Positions 1-6,099 of a stretch of 13,753 bases of DNA are shown here, piece after piece; position 1 is the first letter of the stretch, and each line of letters starts with the position of its first letter. The stretch lies in NCBI GenBank assembly GCA_029460375.1, contig JARPAQ010000068.1:1-13753 (forward strand), given 5' to 3'. The DNA comes from Nitrososphaerota archaeon (lineage in GTDB: Archaea > Thermoproteota > Nitrososphaeria > Nitrososphaerales > JACPRH01). A model generated the notes under the pieces. The model saw only the letters and a program-made list of their open reading frames with translations. It searched no databases and had not been told where the DNA came from. The translations under genes and the position numbers were made by a program.

Positions 1-644
1 CATTTCAAAACTCGAAGGTAAGTATACCTCCAAAAATAGCTAGAATCCTAGTCAACCTAACCGGTCTAAAACCCGGTGAAACTCTGCTAGATCCCTTCTG
101 CGGAATCGGAACGATACTACAGGAGGCAGTTGTACTAGGCGTAAAGGTGCTTGGAGGAGACATAGATGGTCGGCGGGTCTCGGAGACTGTTAAGAACCTG
201 AAGTGGCTCAGCGAAACATACAGCCTGAAGATGGAGAATCTTTCAAACAGGATATTCAAAGCTGATGCTAGACATTTGTCAAGAAGGCTTCAGACGAAGG
301 TGGATGGTATAGCGACTGAGCCGATACTGCTTCCCCCATTGAAGAGGTTCCCGTCAGAAGAAGAGGCGGATGATGTGCTTCGAAAAGCCGGAGAGATATA
401 TGAAGATGCTTTGCCTGAGATGGTAAAGGTCCTGAAGAAGGGTGGAAGATTGGTGCTTGTTATCCCATACTTAAGAACAAATAGGCGTAGGGAGAAGTCG
501 TTCAATCTTGAAGAGGTCTTCGAAGAGTCAAGGTTAGCACCGTACCATCCTAAGAATCTTCAGCGATTAAAGTATCCGCTTATGGCTTCGGGAGATAGGG
601 ATCAGAAGGTTCTGCGGGGTATCTATGTCTTGGAGAAGCTTTGA
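1..644 (+). CDS. Trm-G10/TRM11-like tRNA (guanine-N2) methyltransferase, 5'-truncated by window edge
   Basis: The open frame runs in from the left edge (first full codon at base 3) to TGA at 642-644, giving the last 213 residues. This is the Rossmann methyltransferase domain; an N-terminal THUMP domain would lie outside the window. Visible signs are PPKIARILVNLTG, the SAM-binding motif I LDPFCGIGTILQEA (bases about 87-128), an acidic motif II GGDID, and the C-terminal GGRLVLVIPYL strand. Relatives in the THUMP/TRM11 family make N2-methyl- or N2,N2-dimethylguanosine, typically at tRNA position 10. The oddity is motif IV: where the family usually has DPPYG, this protein reads ATEPILLPPL (bases about 312-341). 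Substrate and product are therefore less certain than the fold. A shorter ATG frame beginning at 147 would lack motif I and is not the real start. The 3' end overlaps the convergent TrmJ-like gene by 22 bases. Confidence 0.8.
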   Translation, partial: FQNSKVSIPPKIARILVNLTGLKPGETLLDPFCGIGTILQEAVVLGVKVLGGDIDGRRVSETVKNLKWLSETYSLKMENLSNRIFKADARHLSRRLQTKVDGIATEPILLPPLKRFPSEEEADDVLRKAGEIYEDALPEMVKVLKKGGRLVLVIPYLRTNRRREKSFNLEEVFEESRLAPYHPKNLQRLKYPLMASGDRDQKVLRGIYVLEKL

Positions 645-1312
645 TTCTTCCTTTTTATTGTCTGATTGACTCTTCGCAGTAGACCGATGATCAAGGTTGC
701 TTCTCTTGAGGTTGGTCGGCCTTTGCCTATGAGTTGGCTGAAAGCCCTTTCGAATATCGGCATCTTATATTCCGGGTAGCTAGAAGATTCTGCAAGGTCG
801 ACTGCGTACTGAACTATGCGGCTCCTCTGCTCTTCAGTAGCCACTGTCTCTGCGTCTTCAAACCGGTGTCTAGAGAGCTCATACAGAATTATCGCAGCGG
901 CGTGCCCTATGTTTAGAGTGGGGTAGGAAGAGTTTGCATATATGCTCACTATCATATCGAGCTCCTCCAACTCTTCATTCCTAAGACCAGTAGTATCCCG
1001 CCCGAAGACGAGGCAGATCGAGTCTGAAAACCGCCTTACTGCGTCAGCCATAAATCTGGGCGAAACCGTTGATCTTAAAACGTTCTTAGAGCTTACATCG
1101 AACACCGCGGTCGTCCCTATAAGGTAATCGAACATCTTCAGGTCTTCGAATCTACAGACCTCCGCATTGTCCAGAACATAGACACCGTGAGAAGAGAACT
1201 TCCTAGCCTTCTCCAAGTCTACTTTAGGGTTTACAAGTAGAAGGCTGCTGAAGCCGAAGTTAGCCATAACTCTGGCCACATGGCCTACGTTTACTTCGTA
1301 CACTGGCTCCAC
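623..1312 (-). CDS. TrmJ-like SPOUT (TrmH family) RNA 2'-O-methyltransferase
   Basis: The 229-residue frame has the three knot motifs of TrmH-type SPOUT enzymes: EPVYEVNVGHVARVMANFG (residues 2-20, with the conserved arginine), LVFGRDTTGLRNEEL (101-115) and YPTLNIGHAAAIILYEL (130-146). A helical C-terminal tail of about 80 residues follows, as in TrmJ. Archaeal TrmJ methylates the ribose of tRNA nucleotide 32; that assignment is by family. Several motif positions differ from the usual forms (GRD for GRE, NIGHA for NLSHA, VNVG for GNIG). The start at 1312 is GTG and would begin inside the first beta strand. In-frame codons upstream to the stop at 1352-1354 encode LNLTVALV, exactly the missing strand. 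A CTG at 1333 has AGGTG seven bases before it, so translation may begin there. The gene overlaps the convergent methyltransferase by 22 bases. Confidence 0.82.
   Translation of the reverse strand: MEPVYEVNVGHVARVMANFGFSSLLLVNPKVDLEKARKFSSHGVYVLDNAEVCRFEDLKMFDYLIGTTAVFDVSSKNVLRSTVSPRFMADAVRRFSDSICLVFGRDTTGLRNEELEELDMIVSIYANSSYPTLNIGHAAAIILYELSRHRFEDAETVATEEQRSRIVQYAVDLAESSSYPEYKMPIFERAFSQLIGKGRPTSREATLIIGLLRRVNQTIKRKNQSFSKT
645..660 (+). terminator. T-rich tract after the Trm-G10-like gene, possible archaeal terminator
   Basis: Directly after the TGA the plus strand reads TTCTTCCTTTTTATTG, with a run of five T residues. Archaeal polymerases can stop at U-rich tracts without a hairpin, so this could end the transcript. 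It lies inside the C-terminal coding region of the convergent gene, so its composition may simply be coding. No stem was seen. Confidence 0.25.
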
Positions 1313-1348
1313 TAGAGCAACTGTTAGGTTCAGCCTGCGACACCTAAT

Positions 1349-1356
1349 CTTTTAAA
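1349..1356 (-). promoter_or_regulatory. TATA-like box upstream of the TrmJ-like gene
   Basis: On the minus strand the sequence TTTAAAAG lies here, a good archaeal box A. The expected transcription start is about 26 bases on, near 1327, giving a leader of about 15 bases to the GTG at 1312. This spacing favours the GTG start, whereas the protein alignment favours a start further upstream; the two signals conflict. Confidence 0.4.
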
Positions 1357-1434
1357 CGTCTACTCCCGGTATTTCAAAGTGATGCCGATCAACCTTGCTT
1401 CAGAAGCGAGGGCGAAGTGAGCTGAAGCCACTGA

Positions 1435-1602
1435 AACGAAAGACCCTGCGAGAAAGGCTACCAACTATATCATAACTACCTCAGACCACACGAAGGATTA
1501 GACGATAAAACACCTGCAGAGGCATGCGGGATAGAGATTGAAGGTAAGAACAAGTGGGTAACAATAATTCAGAATGGAGCTAAGGTCGTAAATGAAACAT
1601 AA
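1435..1602 (+). pseudogene. C-terminal remnant of a DDE/integrase-core transposase
   Basis: Reading frame 1 from 1435 encodes a short stretch ending at TAA 1600-1602. Bases 1459-1530 give GYQLYHNYLRPHEGLDDKTP followed by AEA. The pattern YNYLRPHEGL-x-x-KTPAEA-x-G-I marks the C-terminal end of the catalytic domain in rve/DDE-type transposases, including the final catalytic glutamate region. Upstream in the same frame there are stops at 1423-1425 and 1432-1434, and none of the three plus frames between 1313 and 1435 gives recognisable transposase sequence, so only the tail survives. I saw no terminal inverted repeats or target duplication. The last 23 bases lie antisense to the 3' end of the small gene at 1580-1843. 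It is too short and broken to be functional; the identification rests on the motif alone. Confidence 0.72.
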
Positions 1603-1843
1603 AGTAGGGTTTAGATATTTGTATAGAGCCTTCCATTCCGATTAGTCTAACGTTATATTGCTTTTCGAACTTTTTAGTGCTTAGAGCATCGCATACAACC
1701 GTCATTTTCTGTCCAAGACTCATTCCTGAGTGAACGTCTCCCGTCGGCACTATCTTTTCTTTTTCTCCCCTCTTACGGGCTGGCTCGAAGTATTGTTCAT
1801 TAACAAAATGGCGAATCTCATCCGCTAATGTTTGTTCAGGCAT
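1580..1843 (-). CDS. Small conserved-looking protein of unknown function (87 aa)
   Basis: The 87-residue protein is basic and has an even, protein-like composition: an N-terminal amphipathic stretch (TLADEIRHFVNEQYFEPARK), a central KIVPTGDVHSGMSLGQKM, then TVVCDALSTKKFEKQYNVRL and a short beta-rich tail ending YFMFHLRP. It has one cysteine and no membrane segment or signal peptide. I do not recognise it firmly. The GDVH...VCDAL pattern resembles, from memory only, small archaeal proteins near restriction or mobile loci, possibly a compact winged-helix fold. ATG at 1843 is the only sensible start. A TATA-like box sits about 30-35 bases upstream with no Shine-Dalgarno site, suggesting a leaderless transcript. 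It is divergent from the exporter operon, and its 3' end overlaps the transposase remnant in antisense. Its isolated position suggests accessory origin. Confidence 0.6.
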   Translation of the reverse strand: MPEQTLADEIRHFVNEQYFEPARKRGEKEKIVPTGDVHSGMSLGQKMTVVCDALSTKKFEKQYNVRLIGMEGSIQISKPYFMFHLRP

Positions 1844-1868
1844 ATTGTAGGACAGCCCATAATTATCC

Positions 1869-1880
1869 CAATTATTATAC
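1869..1880 (-). promoter_or_regulatory. TATA-like box for the 87-residue gene
   Basis: The minus strand reads GTATAATAATTG, centred about 32 bases before the ATG at 1843. A start site 26 bases downstream falls near 1850, so the mRNA would have a leader of about seven bases or less. The surrounding sequence is strongly AT-rich. Confidence 0.45.
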
Positions 1881-1913
1881 CTTTAATTAATATAATCAAA
1901 TGTAACAAAAAAT

Positions 1914-1967
1914 CCTAGTCATCACCCGACAGTTAACAGCCTAAACCATCACCCGTCAACTTAACAG
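1914..1967 (+). repeat. Two tandem copies of a 26-28 base repeat upstream of the exporter operon
   Basis: Copy 1 is 1914-1939 and copy 2 is 1940-1967, directly abutting. Both share CCTA, then CATCACCCG-N-CA, then TTAACAG; they differ by a few substitutions and two extra bases in the second copy. They sit about 20-70 bases upstream of the TATA-like box of the operon starting at 2024 and on the far side of the promoter for the 87-residue gene. That is a natural position for a regulator binding site serving one or both promoters. Function is inferred; only the repeat itself is directly seen. Confidence 0.6.
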
Positions 1968-1984
1968 AACCGGGTTTAGAAATC

Positions 1985-1993
1985 AATATATAG
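1985..1993 (+). promoter_or_regulatory. TATA-like box of the exporter operon
   Basis: AATATATAG is centred about 35 bases before the TTG start at 2024. A start site about 26 bases downstream would fall near 2015, leaving a leader of under ten bases and no visible Shine-Dalgarno site. A second AT run at 2006-2014 (GATATATTT) is too close to the start codon to serve this gene. Confidence 0.45.
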
Positions 1994-2023
1994 GCTATTA
2001 ACATAGATATATTTCAGTAAGTC

Positions 2024-2905
2024 TTGCAAGTAAAAACCTATCATAAAGGAGCATTAAGAGATTCGGTTGTAGTAGGTATCCTATTGTCTGTGTTAATCGT
2101 TTCTACAGGTATAGTGTATCCCGTAGCCGCATATGCACAAGAAACAGATGAAAGATTTGTAGAATATTCCTTCACCTATTCAGGCCAAAAAACTGAAGAG
2201 AGTAGAGAAGGCGCAGGTAACCTTCGGCTTGAGGTTATAGATAATTTTGGGAATGGATCATTGAGGGTTGAGATTTCAGTATCAATGAACAACGCTGAAT
2301 TCCTAATCAGAAACAATGTAGCTCAGGAGAGGTTCTCCTTCCCCTATCTGCTGACACTCCCCCAACTTGATCTAACCATACCAAGAGAGAACGGCACCAT
2401 AACTATCAGCACCGAAAGACTGGATGACGAAGAGGTCGAATTTCAAGGAACCAATTGGATTCTGAACGTCTCCAAAATAACTCTTGAAGTCGAAGGTACT
2501 CGAAACGGTGAAAGAATGGCCATAAATGCAGATGGAGAGCTCAAGATACTTGCTGACTCTGGGCTCCTCTATAGTTTTACTGGCAGTGTCGATAGGGAAC
2601 TAGGTGATGCTCAGATACAGGTATCGGTCATACTGGTAGATACGAATCTGGATCTTGGTGTAAAACCTGAATCCAGTTTGAGCATCTTCTCCCAATTAAA
2701 CACATTATCGAGTTTTGGAATGGGTGGTGTACCATTTGACGATCAGGCGGTCTCTAGCCAGAGTGGTAATGCAACCCAAACGTATCTGCTCATCGGGGGT
2801 TTAGTAACGGCAATCGTCCTCGTATCCGTTTTTTCAGTGATGAGTCGGCGTCAAGGAAAAGGGGAGGATGCCTCTGGAGAGAAGCCTCTTCATTGGGTTC
2901 ACTAG
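2024..2905 (+). CDS. Secreted, C-terminally membrane-anchored protein of unknown family, exporter operon gene 1
   Basis: The 293-residue protein has a clear signal peptide: a basic start (QVKTYHKGALR), a hydrophobic core at about residues 14-32, and a cleavage-like region ending AAYAQ near 39. The middle (about 45-230) alternates polar and hydrophobic residues like beta structure and contains several N-x-S/T sequons, as expected for an extracytoplasmic, possibly glycosylated domain. A 21-residue transmembrane helix at 253-273 is followed by a basic, charged tail (SRRQGKGED), so the bulk should face outside. It begins at TTG 2024, the first start in frame after the promoter. The ATPase gene follows after 18 bases and the permease after that, so this is probably the exporter's surface partner, a sensor, or an assembly factor. 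I recognise no domain and assign no activity. Confidence 0.8.
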   Translation: MQVKTYHKGALRDSVVVGILLSVLIVSTGIVYPVAAYAQETDERFVEYSFTYSGQKTEESREGAGNLRLEVIDNFGNGSLRVEISVSMNNAEFLIRNNVAQERFSFPYLLTLPQLDLTIPRENGTITISTERLDDEEVEFQGTNWILNVSKITLEVEGTRNGERMAINADGELKILADSGLLYSFTGSVDRELGDAQIQVSVILVDTNLDLGVKPESSLSIFSQLNTLSSFGMGGVPFDDQAVSSQSGNATQTYLLIGGLVTAIVLVSVFSVMSRRQGKGEDASGEKPLHWVH

Positions 2906-2923
2906 CATCCTCGGCGGTCTGCA

Positions 2924-3868
2924 TTGTCATCTGATGAACATCCAATATCAATCCATAAACTGGTAAAGCGATACGGTAAATATACAACGATTGGGCCAGC
3001 ATCGATAGATATAGAGAGGAAGTGGATATTCGGCTTTCTTGGGCCGAATGGGGCTGGCAAAACAACTACAATTAGAATGATGCTGGGACTCGTAAGGCCT
3101 AACGAAGGATCTGTGAAAATCTTTGGTGAGGATCCGTTTAAGAGTCCTGCGAGAGCCTTAGAGAATGTAGGGTATGCTCCTGAACTTCCCAACTTCCAGA
3201 CCTTCTTCAGTGGAGAAGATCTGCTGGACTTTACAGCTAAGCTTTACGGCATCGGTTCGTCAGAACGGAGGAGAAAGGTCAGGGAACTCATAGAGATGGT
3301 CGGACTGAGTGATCATGCGAGGAAGAAGATAGGGAAGTACAGTAAAGGCATGGTACAGAGGCTTTCTGTCGCCCAGGCCTTGGTGAATGATCCAGAACTC
3401 CTCATAATGGATGAGCCTACGCTAGGTATGGATCCTGTAGCTACCATTCATTTTAGGGATCTTTTCAGATCACTAGCCTCTGAGGGAAGAACTATCTTCA
3501 TCTCTTCGCATCAGCTTGATGAGATCCAGAGGCTTGCTACGCACATAGGGATGATCAACAGAGGGCAGATGGTCTTTCAAGGAACTACTGACAGTGTGCT
3601 GAACGCGTTTGCGAAAAAATACTCGATTGAGGTCGAGCTGGAAAGGATGGATGATGGTATAGTGGAGAAGATAAAAGAATTGAGCTACGTCAGAGAAGCT
3701 AGAGTAGATGCCAACAGGATTCACGTAACCCTGAATGAGACGAGAGATCTAAGAGCAGATCTAGCTGAAGACATAATCAGAAGTGGAGGAAGACTCCGAG
3801 GACTATCATTACATAAGGCTACACTTGAAGACGCATTTATTGAAACCTTGAGGCGAGGAGGATCTTGA
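2924..3868 (+). CDS. ABC transporter ATP-binding protein (ABC-2/NatA-like exporter class)
   Basis: The 314-residue protein is a complete ABC ATPase that should power the permease encoded next to it. Motifs in order: Walker A GPNGAGKTT (residues 40-48), Q-loop region GYAPE (83-87, with E as in many ABC-2 exporters), signature YSKGMVQR (139-146), Walker B LLIMDEP (159-165), D-loop LGMD (167-170) and switch histidine in SSH (H196). The signature has KGM where LSGGQ is canonical, a form common in the CcmA/NatA class. Residues from about 220 form the extra C-terminal domain typical of that class. The start is TTG 2924, 18 bases after the previous stop, with no strong Shine-Dalgarno site, so translational coupling is likely. 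The stop overlaps the start of the permease gene (TTGA at 3865-3868). The transported substrate cannot be read from this protein. Confidence 0.93.
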   Translation: MSSDEHPISIHKLVKRYGKYTTIGPASIDIERKWIFGFLGPNGAGKTTTIRMMLGLVRPNEGSVKIFGEDPFKSPARALENVGYAPELPNFQTFFSGEDLLDFTAKLYGIGSSERRRKVRELIEMVGLSDHARKKIGKYSKGMVQRLSVAQALVNDPELLIMDEPTLGMDPVATIHFRDLFRSLASEGRTIFISSHQLDEIQRLATHIGMINRGQMVFQGTTDSVLNAFAKKYSIEVELERMDDGIVEKIKELSYVREARVDANRIHVTLNETRDLRADLAEDIIRSGGRLRGLSLHKATLEDAFIETLRRGGS

Positions 3869-4716
3869 ATACCTTCAAAAGCATCATTGTAGTCGGTCAG
3901 TATGAATGGAAGCGAGCCCTAGCGAGGAAGAAAGTCGCGCTCCTAATCATCTTTACAATTCTAATCGAACTTCTGCCTTTTGTAGTCCTTAACTTACTGC
4001 CCATACCGAGTATGCTCCTAGGCATCACGGGGTTGATGTGGTTTGTTGGGGCGATAACTCCTCACTTCTTCTTCCTTCAGTTCGTGGCTCTCTTAATAGG
4101 ATCAGGATCAACTGCAGAGGAGTACGATCAGGGTACCGCTGATCTGATACTGTCCAAACCTCTCTCAAGGGTATCGTATCTGCTGGGGAAGTTCTTCGGT
4201 GGGCTGACCCTTGTCTCGTTTGTAGCCTTCCTCACCACATTCCTAGCGATCGTCCTCTCTACCGCTACATTCGGAGCTCAATTATACCTAGAGTATGCAC
4301 CAGTTGTATACCTCTCCCTAGTCTTCTCCACTATGGTCTTCTTCTCGATAGGGTTCGCGGCTGGAGAAGCATTCAGATCGCCAAGCCTCGCCTACCTCGT
4401 TGCCAGCTTTATCTTCATAACCTCATTCATACTAGTTCCATTCCTCGCGGCAGTGAACAGCTTGACAGGAGACGCTCTCTATTTAGATATCAGTCAAGCC
4501 TTACCAACTTGGAGCGTCCAGAACCTTCCCATGATGATAGCTCAAGAACTCTTCTTAGGCTCAGGCACCCTCCCGTTCCTCTTCTCTTTTGGTCCGGAAA
4601 TTGCAGGCACAATGTTAGAGGCAGTTACAGGAATACTAATCTACTCAAGTATCGGAATAGCAATAGCCTTCATCAGATTCCTGAAGACCGATGTAACCAA
4701 GAAGTCTATTGAATAA
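3865..4716 (+). CDS. ABC-2 type transporter permease
   Basis: The 283-residue protein has about six hydrophobic helices (approximately residues 24-46, 66-82, 112-135, 146-170, 173-198 and 253-272). The cytoplasmic segment EEYDQGTADLILSKPLSR (about 85-102) follows the second helix; the pattern E-x-x-x-G-T-x-x-L-x-L-x-x-P-x-x-R is the hallmark of ABC-2 permeases. It would form a membrane dimer with two copies of the ATPase. The TTG start at 3865 overlaps the ATPase stop and is preceded by a strong Shine-Dalgarno run, GAGGAGGAT, three to four bases upstream, which fixes this start. ABC-2 systems export lipids, polysaccharides, peptides or drugs; nothing here tells which. It closes the operon: 32 bases later the convergent hemK-like gene ends. 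Confidence 0.9.
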   Translation: MNTFKSIIVVGQYEWKRALARKKVALLIIFTILIELLPFVVLNLLPIPSMLLGITGLMWFVGAITPHFFFLQFVALLIGSGSTAEEYDQGTADLILSKPLSRVSYLLGKFFGGLTLVSFVAFLTTFLAIVLSTATFGAQLYLEYAPVVYLSLVFSTMVFFSIGFAAGEAFRSPSLAYLVASFIFITSFILVPFLAAVNSLTGDALYLDISQALPTWSVQNLPMMIAQELFLGSGTLPFLFSFGPEIAGTMLEAVTGILIYSSIGIAIAFIRFLKTDVTKKSIE

Positions 4717-4748
4717 CCGCGAACCTAGAATTGTTTAGATAATACATA

Positions 4749-5309
4749 CTAGATGAGTCTCGCTTCTACCACAGATAACTCTTCAAAGAATAAGCGAGCG
4801 CGACTCACCACTTCAACCCCGAAACCGAAGCCTCGAACATATTCAAACAACCCTTCAACATCAGAAAGACTGGAAGCTACAAACACTATCTTGCCACCCT
4901 TCCCAAGACACCGGGAAGCCTCTCTAAACCAAGCCATAGAAACCTCAACCCCACCTGACCCACCGTCGACCGTCGTGTCCATTGTCTCTTCAGAAGGAAG
5001 ATAAGGCGGATTAAAGACCACCAGATCAAACGCTCCATCTCTAAATGGAGACGCAGAGTCACATCTAACCAGATTCACCTTCGACCAAGCCGGTTTACTG
5101 GAGATAGAATCCTTTGCACTCTTGACAGCTTGTATATCCAGATCCACCCCTACAGCAAGATTATTCTTCTCAACCAGCTCTGACAGAACCAACCCGGAAC
5201 CTATGCCTATCTCCAAAACCCTATCGGCAGCATATCGCCGGATAGCCTTAATCAGCAGAAAGGTATCTTCTGCGGGTGAGTATATGTTGTCGGCTTCTTT
5301 ACTCGTCAT
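4749..5309 (-). CDS. hemK: HemK2/Mtq2-type protein-glutamine N5-methyltransferase (release factor)
   Basis: The 186-residue protein is a compact class I methyltransferase without the N-terminal domain of bacterial PrmC, as in eukaryotic and archaeal HemK2. It shows YSPAEDTFLL (10-19), motif I VLEIGIGSGLV (31-41), acidic motif II GVDLD (54-58), and the catalytic NPPYLPSE (100-107), the tetrapeptide that holds the amide nitrogen of glutamine. The VDGGSGGVEV loop (114-123) is also typical of this group. The expected reaction is SAM-dependent methylation of the GGQ glutamine in release factor aRF1, which in relatives needs a Trm112-like partner not encoded here. The ATG at 5309 lies inside the end of ksgA (11-base overlap), so the two are translationally coupled, and it is the last gene of the minus-strand cluster. 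Confidence 0.9.
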   Translation of the reverse strand: MTSKEADNIYSPAEDTFLLIKAIRRYAADRVLEIGIGSGLVLSELVEKNNLAVGVDLDIQAVKSAKDSISSKPAWSKVNLVRCDSASPFRDGAFDLVVFNPPYLPSEETMDTTVDGGSGGVEVSMAWFREASRCLGKGGKIVFVASSLSDVEGLFEYVRGFGFGVEVVSRARLFFEELSVVEARLI

Positions 5310-6069
5310 CTTTAGACCCTGCCAGCATCTTTGCCATCCCTAATGCTTCATCTGGAGTCAAGCTTTCAATCCGTCTGTTTAGTAGTGTGTCACTGTAGAC
5401 ATCCTTCACTCTATTGAGTCTCTCCTCATCATTCTTGAATATGGTCTTCATCGCAGCCGAGACCCGTCTGCCCCTAAATGAAAACAGTGTTTTCAGAGAT
5501 GAAACCGTCTGCCTATTTACAGTCCCTACATCCGTAGGTGTGAAAAGAAGCACTGTAGAACTCACCTTGGGCGGGGGATCAAACGCGTCTCTCCCAACAT
5601 CAAAGAGCCGCTGAACCTGAAAAAGACTCTGTGCAAGTACACTTACAGCCCTATAGTTATGTACCCCCGGCTCCGCTAAAACTTTGTCTGCAAACTCTCT
5701 CTGAACAGTCACGACTGCGCATTTGAACCTTCTGCCAGCCAACCATTCTATAAATCGACGTGACTTAGAGTACGGGATGTTCGAGACCAAAATATCGAAA
5801 CTCCTTTCCGCGATGAAACCGTCACCATGGATCAGTTCAAGATTTCTATGTTTGCCAAGCCTCTGCCCGGCAATCTCAATAAGGCTTCCATCAATCTCCA
5901 CAGATATGACCCTGCCCGCATATCTACACAGCCTCTCTGTAAGGTCTCCCTCCCCCGTGCCTATTTCGAAGACGGTGTCATCCTTGGACACTTGGGCCGC
6001 TTGGACTATACGATCAAGTACCGCTGGATCTCTCAGCAGATGTTGACCAAGCCTATGCCTCTTTCTCAT
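5299..6069 (-). CDS. ksgA: 16S rRNA adenine N6,N6-dimethyltransferase KsgA/Dim1
   Basis: The 256-residue enzyme matches the usual length of archaeal KsgA/Dim1, which dimethylates the two adjacent adenines in the 3' terminal helix of 16S rRNA late in small-subunit assembly. Visible are the N-terminal LGQHLLRDP (7-15; commonly LGQNFL), motif I EIGTGEGDLT (35-44), motif II VEID (57-60), HGDGF (81-85), the catalytic NIPY (97-100), and the region around residue 168 reading DAFDPPPKVSSTVL that marks the family. The all-helical C-terminal domain is complete. The start is ATG 6069, 30 bases after the DUF655 stop. It overlaps the downstream hemK gene by 11 bases. Only the NFL-to-HLL change is unusual, and it should not affect SAM binding. 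Confidence 0.95.
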   Translation of the reverse strand: MRKRHRLGQHLLRDPAVLDRIVQAAQVSKDDTVFEIGTGEGDLTERLCRYAGRVISVEIDGSLIEIAGQRLGKHRNLELIHGDGFIAERSFDILVSNIPYSKSRRFIEWLAGRRFKCAVVTVQREFADKVLAEPGVHNYRAVSVLAQSLFQVQRLFDVGRDAFDPPPKVSSTVLLFTPTDVGTVNRQTVSSLKTLFSFRGRRVSAAMKTIFKNDEERLNRVKDVYSDTLLNRRIESLTPDEALGMAKMLAGSKDDE

Positions 6070-6099
6070 AATGCTTTTCAGAGAACCTGTTCACATCTA

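Noticed and set aside
178-189. Arrangement of ksgA, hemK and the left-hand methyltransferases as a single modification island
   Set aside because: The two groups are separated by the exporter operon and mobile debris and lie in different orientations, so co-regulation is not supported.
734-1127. Plus-strand frames of 60 and 61 residues inside the TrmJ-like gene
   Set aside because: They lack initiation signals and lie fully within a gene with strong motifs on the other strand.
2006-2014. Second TATA-like run, GATATATTT, as promoter of the exporter operon
   Set aside because: It lies only about 14 bases before the start codon, so transcription from it would begin inside the gene; the box at 1985-1993 is better placed.
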